Part shown: positions 1-6,331 of the stretch, piece after piece
Numbering within the stretch: position 1 is the stretch's first letter
Layout: each line of letters begins with the position of its first letter
Source of the DNA: an uncultured Kineothrix sp.
Lineage (GTDB): Bacteria > Bacillota > Clostridia > Lachnospirales > Lachnospiraceae
Reading direction: 5' to 3'
DNA length: 13,796 nucleotides
Assembly: GCA_910587275.1 (NCBI GenBank)
Contig: CAJUMD010000092.1
Coordinates: forward strand, 1 to 13,796
Position numbers and translations under genes: made by a program
The notes under the pieces: model-generated
Seen by the model: only the letters and a program-made list of their open reading frames with translations
The model's database searches: none
Told to the model about the DNA's origin: nothing

Positions 1-683
1 AAGCACAGGCACACATCAATGCCGGCGCACGTAAGGTTGTTATTTCCGCACCTGCTGGAAATGACCTTCCGACCATCGTTTACAATGTAAACCATGAGAC
101 ATTGAAACCGGAAGATACCATCATTTCCGCTGCATCCTGTACGACAAACTGCCTTGCTCCGATGGCAAAAGCATTGAATGACCTTGCAGGAATCAAATCC
201 GGTATCATGAGCACTATTCACGCTTATACCGGCGACCAGATGATTCTTGACGGTCCCCAGAGGAAAGGCGATTTAAGAAGGAGCCGTGCAGGCGCTGTAA
301 ACATCGTTCCCAACTCCACGGGTGCTGCAAAGGCAATTGGTCTTGTTATTCCTGAATTGAACGGCAAACTGATTGGTTCCGCACAGCGTGTACCTACCCC
401 GACCGGTTCCACCACCATTTTGGTTGCAACGGTTGAGAAGTCCGTAACAAAGGAAGAAATCAATGCAGCAATGAAAGCGGCAGCTACGGAATCCTTCGGA
501 TACAACGAAGACGAAATCGTTTCTTCCGATATCGTGGGAAGCACCTTCGGCTCCATCTTTGATGCAACACAGACCATGGTTGGTGCTGACAATCTTGTTC
601 AGGTGGTTTCCTGGTATGACAACGAGAATTCCTACACAAGCCAGATGGTAAGGACGATTAAGTACTTCTCCGAATTGGCATAA
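1..683 (+). CDS. gap: Glyceraldehyde-3-phosphate dehydrogenase, 3' part
   Basis: Type I GAPDH, which oxidises and phosphorylates glyceraldehyde-3-phosphate with NAD+ to 1,3-bisphosphoglycerate in cytoplasmic glycolysis. The frame is open from base 3 at the window edge, so the start lies outside. About 226 residues are visible and roughly 110 N-terminal residues, most of the Rossmann NAD domain, are missing. The catalytic cysteine lies in the motif SCTTNCLAP (codon 138-140). Downstream come HAYTGDQ with the partner histidine, the phosphate-binding and S-loop region GPQRKGDLRRSRAGAVNIVP, NSTGAAKAIG, and the C-terminal signature SWYDNENSYTSQM. The TTG at 102 is an internal codon and not a start, because homology continues upstream of it (NAGARKVVISAPAGND). 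A terminator follows at 736-766, and pgk and tpiA lie downstream on the same strand. Confidence 0.97.
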   Translation, partial: AQAHINAGARKVVISAPAGNDLPTIVYNVNHETLKPEDTIISAASCTTNCLAPMAKALNDLAGIKSGIMSTIHAYTGDQMILDGPQRKGDLRRSRAGAVNIVPNSTGAAKAIGLVIPELNGKLIGSAQRVPTPTGSTTILVATVEKSVTKEEINAAMKAAATESFGYNEDEIVSSDIVGSTFGSIFDATQTMVGADNLVQVVSWYDNENSYTSQMVRTIKYFSELA

Positions 684-735
684 GCTGCGGGAGCGACATG
701 GTTTTTATCTTTTATAGTTAGGAAAGACCTATCAG

Positions 736-766
736 GGTCCGGTCTTATGGACCGGACCTTTTATTT
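736..766 (+). terminator. Rho-independent terminator after gap
   Basis: A perfect 9-bp stem, GGTCCGGTC (736-744) with GACCGGACC (750-758), closes a 5-base loop and is followed by TTTTATTT. It lies 53 bases behind the gap stop codon. It should end or reduce gap transcription before pgk. Confidence 0.9.
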
Positions 767-768
767 GC

Positions 769-812
769 ACACGGGCACCCAAAGGAAAGATGTCAGCAGA
801 GCTGACGGGTGC
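769..812 (+). repeat. 44-bp direct repeat, copy 1, with nested hairpin
   Basis: It differs from the copy at 852-895 at one base only (A788 versus G871). Each copy folds as a nested hairpin: outer arms GCACCC and GGGTGC enclose inner arms GTCAGC and GCTGAC around a 3-base AGA loop. It lies right behind the gap terminator and ahead of pgk. No coding potential is visible. The function is unknown; a structured leader or a small dispersed palindromic repeat are both possible. Confidence 0.85.
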
Positions 813-820
813 CCGGCGCG

Positions 821-845
821 GAGTAGGGGAAGATTTCCCCTACTC
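821..845. repeat. Perfect 11-bp inverted repeat between the two direct repeats
   Basis: GAGTAGGGGAA (821-831) and TTCCCCTACTC (835-845) are exact reverse complements with a 3-base GAT loop. The hairpin sits between the two 44-bp direct repeats. There is no T run behind it, so it does not look like an intrinsic terminator. Confidence 0.85.
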
Positions 846-851
846 GATTGT

Positions 852-895
852 ACACGGGCACCCAAAGGAAGGATGTCAGCAGAGCTGACGGGTGC
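852..895 (+). repeat. 44-bp direct repeat, copy 2, with nested hairpin
   Basis: Second copy of the repeat at 769-812, 83 bases further on and identical at 43 of 44 positions. The nested hairpin (GCACCC/GGGTGC around GTCAGC/GCTGAC) is fully conserved. A weaker hairpin follows at 907-930 (CGGGT and ACCCG), and then the pgk ribosome binding site. Confidence 0.85.
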
Positions 896-948
896 ATGGG
901 GTGCGGCGGGTAAGGGGATTTTTCCACCCGGTTTATTATAGTTATTAT

Positions 949-953
949 GGAGG
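949..953 (+). promoter_or_regulatory. Ribosome binding site that fixes the pgk start
   Basis: GGAGG lies 7 bases before the ATG at 961. The reading frame also contains an upstream ATG at 892, but that one lies inside the repeat, has no Shine-Dalgarno sequence, and would add 23 residues unlike any phosphoglycerate kinase. Confidence 0.85.
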
Positions 954-960
954 CGTAGTT

Positions 961-2184
961 ATGGGATTAAACAAAAAATCAGTAGATGATATTAACGTAA
1001 ACGGAAAGCGTGTTTTGGTAAGGTGTGATTTCAACGTACCGTTGAAGAACGGTGAGATTACGGATGAAACCCGTATTGTGGCAGCGCTTCCCACCATCCA
1101 GAAACTGTTAAAGGACGGCGGCAAGGTGATTCTCTGCTCCCACCTTGGAAAAGTAAAGAACGGCCCCAACGAAGGCGAATCTTTGGCACCGGTTGCCAAG
1201 AGACTGTCCGAGAAACTGGGCAAAGAGGTGAATTTCGTTGCGGACTATAACGTAACGGGTGAAGCTGCCACAAAAGCAGTGGAAGCGATGAAAGAGGGCG
1301 ATGTAGTCCTGCTTCAGAATACGCGTTTCCGTGGCAAGGAAGAAACGAAGAACGGTGAAGAATTCAGCAAAGAGCTGGCAGACCTTGCCGATGTATATGT
1401 TTGTGACGCTTTCGGGTCTTCCCACAGGGCACATGCATCCGTTGCCGGCGTAACCGACGTGGTACGCGCAAAGGGCGGCGAATGTGCGGTTGGTTATCTG
1501 ATGCAGAAAGAAATTGATTTCCTCGGCAATGCCGTGGAGAATCCGGTAAGACCTTTCGTTGCCATTCTCGGCGGTGCAAAAGTTGCGGATAAGCTGAACG
1601 TAATCAACAACCTGCTGGAGAAATGCGATACCCTCATTATCGGCGGCGGTATGGCTTTCACTTTCTTAAAGGCAAAAGGATACGAAATCGGTAATTCCCT
1701 TGTGGATGAAGAAAAACTGGATTACTGCAAGGAAATGATGGAAAAGGCGGAGAAACTGGGCAAGAAATTGCTGCTTCCGGTAGATACCACCATTGCGGCA
1801 GGTTTCCCGGATCCCATTGACGCGCAGATTGAAGTATCCGTAGTGGATGCGGATAAGATTCCTGCGGACATGGAAGGCTTGGATATCGGCGACAAGACGG
1901 CACAGTTGTATGCGGATGCGGTAAAATCCGCGAAGACCGTTGTATGGAACGGACCGATGGGTGTATTTGAGAATCCGGTTTTGGCAAAAGGCACGATTGC
2001 GGTAGCAAAGGCTTTGGCGGAAACGGATGCGACCACCATCATCGGCGGCGGCGACAGTGCGGCAGCCGTAAACCAGCTTGGCTTTGCGGATAAGATGAGC
2101 CACATTTCCACGGGCGGCGGTGCTTCCCTTGAATTCCTTGAGGGTAAGGAGTTACCGGGCGTGGTAGCGGCTGACGATAAATAA
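961..2184 (+). CDS. pgk: Phosphoglycerate kinase
   Basis: Transfers the acyl phosphate of 1,3-bisphosphoglycerate to ADP, the first ATP-yielding step of lower glycolysis, in the cytoplasm. At 407 residues it has typical bacterial length. Substrate-binding motifs of the N-terminal domain are RVLVRCDFNVP (residues 17-27), the SHLGK loop and RAHASVAG. The nucleotide-binding C-terminal domain shows ILGGAKVADK, GGGMAFTFLKAKG, WNGPMGVFE and the GGGDS loop (362-366), and it ends with STGGGASLEFLEGKELPG. The start at 961 is chosen from the GGAGG at 949-953. tpiA follows after 47 bases, so the two are probably co-transcribed. No convincing promoter was seen between the gap terminator and this gene, so expression may depend on read-through or on a promoter I cannot recognise within the hairpin array. 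Confidence 0.97.
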   Translation: MGLNKKSVDDINVNGKRVLVRCDFNVPLKNGEITDETRIVAALPTIQKLLKDGGKVILCSHLGKVKNGPNEGESLAPVAKRLSEKLGKEVNFVADYNVTGEAATKAVEAMKEGDVVLLQNTRFRGKEETKNGEEFSKELADLADVYVCDAFGSSHRAHASVAGVTDVVRAKGGECAVGYLMQKEIDFLGNAVENPVRPFVAILGGAKVADKLNVINNLLEKCDTLIIGGGMAFTFLKAKGYEIGNSLVDEEKLDYCKEMMEKAEKLGKKLLLPVDTTIAAGFPDPIDAQIEVSVVDADKIPADMEGLDIGDKTAQLYADAVKSAKTVVWNGPMGVFENPVLAKGTIAVAKALAETDATTIIGGGDSAAAVNQLGFADKMSHISTGGGASLEFLEGKELPGVVAADDK

Positions 2185-2231
2185 GCAGACGGCAAAACGG
2201 AATAATCATAGCGTAAAAAGGAGAAACCAAA

Positions 2232-2981
2232 ATGGCTAGAAAGAAAATCATTGCCGGTAACTGGAAGATGAATATGACTCCCAGCGAAGCGGTGGAATTG
2301 GTAAATACTTTAAAACCCCTGGTGGCAACGGAAGAAGCGGACGTTGTGTTCTGCGTACCCGCCATCGATATTATCCCGGTTATGGAAGCTGCAAAAGGCT
2401 CCAATATCCAGGTAGGGGCGGAAAATATGTATTTTGAGGAAAAAGGCGCTTTCACGGGCGAGATTTCCCCGAACATGCTGACGGATGTCGGCGTGAAATA
2501 CGTAATTATCGGACATTCCGAAAGAAGGGAATATTTTGCGGAGACGGATGAAACGGTAAACAAGAAAGTATTAAAGGCATTTGAGCACAACCTTACCCCC
2601 ATTATCTGCTGCGGCGAATCCCTGACACAGAGGGAACAGGGTATCACCATCGACTGGATTCGCCAGCAGATTAAGATTGCTTTCTTAAACGTAACGGCAG
2701 CACAGGCAGCGACGGCGGTTATCGCTTATGAGCCTATTTGGGCAATCGGAACGGGCAAGACGGCTACCACGGAGCAGGCACAGGAAGTGTGCAAGGCAAT
2801 CCGTGCATGCATTGCGGAAATTTATGATGATGCCACGGCAGAGGCAATCCGCATCCAGTATGGCGGGTCCGTAAATGCGGCAACGGCACCGGAACTGTTT
2901 GGCCAGCCGGATATCGACGGCGGTTTAGTAGGCGGTGCGGCTTTGAAGCCGGATTTCGGCAAGATTGTAAATTACAAATAG
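2232..2981 (+). CDS. tpiA: Triose-phosphate isomerase
   Basis: Interconverts dihydroxyacetone phosphate and glyceraldehyde-3-phosphate. At 249 residues it has the normal length for this TIM-barrel enzyme. All catalytic residues are present: Lys13 in GNWKMN, His95 in IIGHSERR, and Glu167 in AYEPIWAIGTGKTAT, the start of the flexible lid. The phosphate-binding ends IQYGGSV and DGGLVGGAAL are intact. A ribosome binding site AAGGAG (2218-2223) lies 8 bases before the ATG. The gene is the last of the pgk-tpiA unit and runs toward lrgB, with a shared terminator hairpin between them. The usual next genes of such clusters (gpmI, eno) are not here; the gene after it lies on the other strand. Confidence 0.97.
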   Translation: MARKKIIAGNWKMNMTPSEAVELVNTLKPLVATEEADVVFCVPAIDIIPVMEAAKGSNIQVGAENMYFEEKGAFTGEISPNMLTDVGVKYVIIGHSERREYFAETDETVNKKVLKAFEHNLTPIICCGESLTQREQGITIDWIRQQIKIAFLNVTAAQAATAVIAYEPIWAIGTGKTATTEQAQEVCKAIRACIAEIYDDATAEAIRIQYGGSVNAATAPELFGQPDIDGGLVGGAALKPDFGKIVNYK

Positions 2982-3027
2982 CAATATTTCCGCCAAAACC
3001 GGAGAACAGGAAAATGAAGTAAAAAAT

Positions 3028-3080
3028 AGGGATATCAAAGGAAATGCATTCCAAGGGAAAAGCAATCCTTTGATATCCCT
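3028..3080. terminator. Bidirectional terminator between tpiA and lrgB
   Basis: A perfect 15-bp stem pairs 3028-3042 (AGGGATATCAAAGGA) with 3066-3080, with a 23-base loop. On the plus strand it is followed by GTTTGCTGTTTT. On the minus strand it is followed by ATTTTTTAC, the better U tract. It lies between two convergent operons and can serve both, probably most efficiently the minus-strand one. Confidence 0.8.
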
Positions 3081-3159
3081 GTTTGCTGTTTTGGAAGGTA
3101 TCAATGTGAGATATGTATTGCTGCGAAAGCGGATGCAGAATGGAAGAAGGCTTTGGCGT

Positions 3160-3852
3160 TTACAGAAAACCGGCAAATACGGAAGCCCCAAATACGGTTA
3201 AAAGTCCTGCCACTGCTATGGACAGGCTGCTCATGGCGCCTTCGATTTCCCCCATTTCCATGGCTTTTGCCGTTCCGATGGCGTGGGAAGCAGTGCCGAG
3301 TGCCAGACCCTTGGCAACGGGTTCCCGGATACGGAGCAGCCGGAAGATGAGTTCGGCAATGACGTTTCCGAGGATTCCCGTGAGGATGATGACGGCGACC
3401 GTGATGGTTTCCATGCCGCCCAGTTCTTTGGAGAGATCCATGCCGATGGCGGTAGTAATGGATTTCGGAAGCAGTGTCACATATTGCCCATGGTTCAGGG
3501 AAAACAGTTTTGCCAGTAAGAAGACGCTGGACAGGCTGGTAAGCACTCCTGCGGCAATGCCGCCCGCCACTGCTTTCAGGTTTTTTTTCAGCAATCCGAG
3601 CTGCTGGTAGAGGGGAACCGCAAGGCAGACGGTTGCGGGGGTCAGCAGATAGCTGATATATTTTGCGCTTTCGTTATAGTCGCCGTAATCCACGCGGAAA
3701 AGCACCAGTACCGCTATGACACAGAGCGTTCCGATGAGCAGCGGGTTGAGGACGGCAAATTTGAATTTTTTCTTTAAGAACAGCCCTGTCTCATATGCGG
3801 CAAGGCTGATAACTGCCCCGAAAAACGTGGATTGAACCAAAAATTCCTTCAT
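3160..3852 (-). CDS. lrgB: LrgB family membrane protein
   Basis: Integral membrane partner of LrgA/CidA. The family was first described as a regulator of murein hydrolase export. The related Bacillus subtilis pair PftA/PftB takes up pyruvate, and LrgB homologues occur in plastid glycolate/glycerate carriers. The protein has 230 residues and is hydrophobic throughout. Family signatures are visible: LLTPATVCLAVPLYQQ (69-84), PKSITTAIG (129-137), and the conserved GTASHAIGTAKAME block followed by GEIEGAMSSL (186-210). A GGGAG ribosome binding site precedes the start by about 10 bases. It begins 4 bases after the lrgA stop, so it is almost certainly in the same mRNA and translationally coupled. 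It is the last gene of the operon before the terminator at 3028-3080. The substrate is not shown by the sequence. Confidence 0.92.
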   Translation of the reverse strand: MKEFLVQSTFFGAVISLAAYETGLFLKKKFKFAVLNPLLIGTLCVIAVLVLFRVDYGDYNESAKYISYLLTPATVCLAVPLYQQLGLLKKNLKAVAGGIAAGVLTSLSSVFLLAKLFSLNHGQYVTLLPKSITTAIGMDLSKELGGMETITVAVIILTGILGNVIAELIFRLLRIREPVAKGLALGTASHAIGTAKAMEMGEIEGAMSSLSIAVAGLLTVFGASVFAGFL

Positions 3853-3856
3853 TTTC

Positions 3857-4255
3857 TTATTTCTCCCGTTCCGTTTGCTGTGGATTGGTTCCGTAAATGC
3901 CGTTTTTCTTTTTCCCCCGCCGGATCATAAGCTGTGTGACCTGCCCGGTAACTGCCATTACGGCAATGGTGGTAAGTACCGTGATGACGCTTACCGGAAG
4001 CCATATGGGACGGAGAGCAGACCATGCGTCCAAAAGCCCTACGGCAGCCGGAATAAACATGACCGGCATGATTTCAATCAAAAAAGCGGCGGTTTCCCTG
4101 ACCTGGTGAAGTTTCAGGATTCCCGTGTACAGTGCCATAAGCATGAGAAGCAGCCCATAGACACTGGCGGGAACCGGAAAAGGGATGAATCTGTGCAGCA
4201 TTTCCCCGAGAAATGAAACAAACAGGATAATGCCGGATTGTCGTAAATATTTCAT
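3857..4255 (-). CDS. lrgA: LrgA/CidA family holin-like membrane protein
   Basis: Small membrane protein of 132 residues with about four hydrophobic segments (roughly 5-23, 27-46, 58-75 and 84-108) and a basic C-terminal tail (RRGKKK). The family signature is the loop FPVPASVYGLLLM at residues 26-38. It pairs with LrgB, encoded 4 bases downstream. Its ATG lies only 3 bases after the chemoreceptor stop codon, and its own Shine-Dalgarno sequence is weak: AGGA about a dozen bases upstream, with GGGAG still further away inside the receptor gene. Translation therefore probably depends on coupling to the receptor gene. No LytS/LytT-type two-component system, the usual partner of lrgAB, is encoded in this window. 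Confidence 0.92.
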   Translation of the reverse strand: MKYLRQSGIILFVSFLGEMLHRFIPFPVPASVYGLLLMLMALYTGILKLHQVRETAAFLIEIMPVMFIPAAVGLLDAWSALRPIWLPVSVITVLTTIAVMAVTGQVTQLMIRRGKKKNGIYGTNPQQTEREK

Positions 4256-4258
4256 GGA

Positions 4259-5743
4259 TTAGTTGTCCTGTTCTCCCTGTTTTAATAATTGGGTCATCCG
4301 GTCCACCATATCGTTAATAGCGCTTGCCTGTGCCGCAACGTTTGTGGTATCGTTTGCATTGCTTTCTGCCATGATATGGATGGAAGCGTACTGCTCATTG
4401 GTATTGCGGATACTTTCGGCAATATCCTGGTTGATGGATACGGTTTTTTTGATGACTTCCGCCTGTTTGCCGTGGGCATCCCCCATGGTTCCGATGGCGT
4501 TGGCGGAAATATGCAAAAGTTCCGTCATATCCTGCATACACTGGATGACATTTGCAAAGTATTCATTCTGTGTCCCCATTTTTGTGGAGTTTTCCTCTAC
4601 CTGTGCCGTAATTTCCCTTACATTCTGCTGCACCCGTTCAATGACTGCCTGTACCACCTTTAAAGAATCCTGTGTGCTATTGGCGAGGTTGCCGACTTCC
4701 GTGGCAACCACAGCAAATCCGCGTCCGGCTTCCCCGGCTCTGGCCGCTTCGATGGATGCATTCAGGGCAAGTAAGTTGGTGGAAGTGGAGATATCGCTAA
4801 TCAGGCTTAACGTAACACCGATTTCCTGTACGGCTTCGGACAGTCTCCTTGTTACGTCATTGGTGGCTTTCATGGATGCCGATACTTCCCCGTTGATGGT
4901 ATGCAAGTCATTCAGGAGTTTTTGGTTTTCTTTGGATTTTTCCAGTAAATCCCTGGACGATGCTTCCACTTTGCCCACGTTGTCGGCTACGACCCTTTCC
5001 CATTCACTAAGCTCGCTTAAGTTAGCCATGCTTTCGTCCGTTTTGGAGCCAAGAACATTATTGCTTTCCACTAACTGTTCGCTGGTGGCGGCCAGTTCTT
5101 CCGCGGACGCGCTTTCGTTATCGGATACGGAGGACAGGGCAGCCCCTGCCGTATAAAGGTGATCGGACAGTGACTGGACTTCCTCCAGTACATGCTGCAA
5201 ATCCAGTTCCTTTTTCTCCACCATTCCGAATAATGAGGTAGCCCGGTAACTGATAAAACAGCATGCCGCAACCAGTACCGTGTATACAATGACGATAAAA
5301 ATCCATGCAATCAGACTGTGGAGTTTTAAGTAGCCGGCAGGAAACGCAATCATCATTGCGACGTTGACCACGACGGTGACAAGGTAACTTGTCCGGAGTA
5401 ATTTTTGCTCGTAATACGGAACCAACAGAAGCGTTGCCACAAAGTAATAATGGGTGATGCATACATAGCCGGCGCTGTCACTGGTATAGGAAACCGCTAC
5501 CGTAATGGCGCCCAGGATTGGCGGGATGCAGGCATACACATATTTTGCCCTGCCTCCCAGGGATTTTTCCAGCAGTTTCGTTACAATGGCCGCCAATCCC
5601 GTCAGCAGGAAAAAGCATTCGCGCGGTCCGCCGTTCAGAAAAAGCATGACAAATGACCACCCGGAAATTGCTACTCCCAAAATGTAAAGAAACAGAATGT
5701 TGTTAATAAGTTTTTCTTCTTTTTTCATTGATTGTAACTGCAT
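4259..5743 (-). CDS. Methyl-accepting chemotaxis protein with six-helix membrane sensor
   Basis: A 494-residue chemoreceptor. The N-terminus carries about six membrane helices (near 12-36, 43-58, 68-86, 93-111, 117-138, 144-166) with very short loops, so there is no periplasmic ligand domain. No HAMP domain is recognisable; a long coiled coil starts near residue 175. The signalling tip at about 315-357 is well conserved (NLLALNASIEAARAGE, then GRGFAVVATEV), which implies an interaction with CheA/CheW. There is no C-terminal CheR-binding pentapeptide. The start is chosen because GGGAGG (5752-5757) sits 8 bases upstream of the first ATG; a second Met at residue 6 is less well placed. It is the first gene of an operon with lrgA and lrgB, behind a consensus promoter. 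The ligand is unknown; the membrane-embedded sensor may respond to something in or crossing the membrane. Confidence 0.93.
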   Translation of the reverse strand: MQLQSMKKEEKLINNILFLYILGVAISGWSFVMLFLNGGPRECFFLLTGLAAIVTKLLEKSLGGRAKYVYACIPPILGAITVAVSYTSDSAGYVCITHYYFVATLLLVPYYEQKLLRTSYLVTVVVNVAMMIAFPAGYLKLHSLIAWIFIVIVYTVLVAACCFISYRATSLFGMVEKKELDLQHVLEEVQSLSDHLYTAGAALSSVSDNESASAEELAATSEQLVESNNVLGSKTDESMANLSELSEWERVVADNVGKVEASSRDLLEKSKENQKLLNDLHTINGEVSASMKATNDVTRRLSEAVQEIGVTLSLISDISTSTNLLALNASIEAARAGEAGRGFAVVATEVGNLANSTQDSLKVVQAVIERVQQNVREITAQVEENSTKMGTQNEYFANVIQCMQDMTELLHISANAIGTMGDAHGKQAEVIKKTVSINQDIAESIRNTNEQYASIHIMAESNANDTTNVAAQASAINDMVDRMTQLLKQGEQDN

Positions 5744-5802
5744 AACTCAATCCTCCCGCCTTATTAACTAAATAAATTTGATTTTCATGCAAAAGTTTTT
5801 CT

Positions 5803-5817
5803 TTTTTGTCACAAAAA
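5803..5817. promoter_or_regulatory. Perfect 15-bp palindrome in the chemoreceptor leader, candidate operator
   Basis: TTTTTGTCACAAAAA has two exact 7-base arms around one central base. It lies in the transcribed leader, about 35-50 bases downstream of the predicted start point and 60 bases before the ATG. In addition CTTTTTTGT occurs twice as a direct repeat exactly 20 bases apart (5801-5809 and 5821-5829), about two helical turns. A regulator site is plausible, but no regulator family is identified. Confidence 0.4.
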
Positions 5818-5858
5818 TGCCTTTTTTGTTAAATTATACTAAATAACATAACATGTGA

Positions 5859-5887
5859 ATTATATCATTCCTGCGTAATTCTGTCAA
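5859..5887 (-). promoter_or_regulatory. Consensus sigma-A promoter of the chemoreceptor-lrgAB operon
   Basis: On the minus strand a perfect -35 TTGACA (5882-5887), a 17-base spacer and a perfect -10 TATAAT (5859-5864). Transcription should start near 5852, giving a leader of about 108 bases. A second TATAAT lies downstream at 5833-5838 with only a poor -35 (TTCACA, 15-base spacing). Confidence 0.85.
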
Positions 5888-5894
5888 TTTTTAA

Positions 5895-5910
5895 ACACGC
5901 TCTAGCGTGT
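5895..5910. repeat. Palindrome just upstream of the chemoreceptor promoter
   Basis: ACACGCTCTAGCGTGT consists of two exact 7-base arms with a 2-base CT centre. It lies 7 bases upstream of the -35 box of the minus-strand promoter and abuts the left target duplication of the mobile element. Its core AACACGCTC resembles sequences at 13448-13457 (reverse complement AACACGCTC) and 13571-13580 (AAACATGCTC), so it may belong to the same dispersed palindrome family. A regulatory role is possible but not shown. Confidence 0.55.
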
Positions 5911-5917
5911 GGTTTGC
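5910..5917 (+). repeat. Left target-site duplication of the mobile element
   Basis: TGGTTTGC directly precedes the left terminal repeat. It matches TGATTTGC directly after the right terminal repeat (6360-6367) at 7 of 8 positions. An 8-bp duplication with one later mutation is the simplest reading. Confidence 0.65.
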
Positions 5918-5945
5918 GTAACAGTTCAGCCTGAAATGTTATGTT
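5918..5945 (+). repeat. Left terminal inverted repeat, itself palindromic
   Basis: Exact reverse complement of 6332-6359. Within it the arms TAACAGTTCAG (5919-5929) and CTGAAATGTTA (5931-5941) pair at 10 of 11 positions around a single base, so each end can form its own hairpin. Confidence 0.9.
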
Positions 5946-6032
5946 GATGGGCGGACGCACGGGAGGGAGTTTTTTGGGGGGCGGCGGCAGTGGCAGTGGG
6001 ATTGCCTGTCCCGGTTTTCCGTGTACTTTTTT

Positions 6033-6089
6033 CCGCGGGCAACGAGTCAAGTAGACGTGCTTGCACGTATATTTGACGACTGACGCGAG
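6033..6089. repeat. 57-bp imperfect palindrome, member 1 of a hairpin family
   Basis: Begins CCGCGGGCAACGAG (6033-6046) and ends TTTGACGACTGACGCGAG (6072-6089). The core is a 15-bp stem pairing 6046-6060 with 6063-6077 at 13 of 15 positions around TT. The two outer parts recur at 13431-13444 (12 of 14) and 13605-13622 (17 of 18) with a different middle. This member lies inside the mobile element; the other lies outside the second copy. Confidence 0.7.
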
Positions 6090-6090
6090 A

Positions 6091-6118
6091 GGTAAATGCC
6101 CCGAATGGGGTGTTTGCC
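6091..6118 (+). repeat. 12-bp RNA hairpin inside the mobile element
   Basis: GGTAAATGCCCC (6091-6102) and GGGGTGTTTGCC (6107-6118) pair over 12 positions with a GAAT loop. Three pairs are G-U wobbles if read as plus-strand RNA, which on the other strand would be A-C mismatches. That favours a role as plus-strand RNA if it is transcribed at all. Confidence 0.6.
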
Positions 6119-6331
6119 TTCGGTTTGGGGTTTCTAAGCAGAATGGCACAGGTTATCATTGGCTGCGGTCGCCCTCTGTCGGCATCCATGCCGAATCGGG
6201 CTAAACCATGCATCCTTGCACGGTTTCCCTTAGGTATCCGCATTCTGCAAAGAAACTTCCGCCGGAAACGAAGCACGGAAAATCCGGACAGGGGGTTGTG
6301 CTCCTGGCTTTTACGTCTCTACTCACCCACA

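Noticed and set aside
769..895. Possible CRISPR or tandem array
   Set aside because: Only two repeat units, separated by a perfect hairpin and not by a variable spacer, and no cas genes.
907..930. CGGGT/ACCCG hairpin before pgk as a terminator or riboswitch
   Set aside because: Weak stem with bulges, no T run behind it, and no recognisable riboswitch or T-box core.
747..941. 64-codon open frame across the gap-pgk hairpin array
   Set aside because: It runs through the terminator stem and both direct repeats, has no ribosome binding site, and its peptide simply repeats with the DNA.
892..960. Upstream ATG extending pgk by 23 residues
   Set aside because: It lies in the repeat with no Shine-Dalgarno sequence; the ATG at 961 has GGAGG at the right distance and the family's normal N-terminus.
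4263..5156. 297-codon plus-strand open frame opposite the chemoreceptor
   Set aside because: It is a mirror of the conserved signalling domain on the other strand; its Ser/Ala/Leu-rich composition is an antisense artefact.
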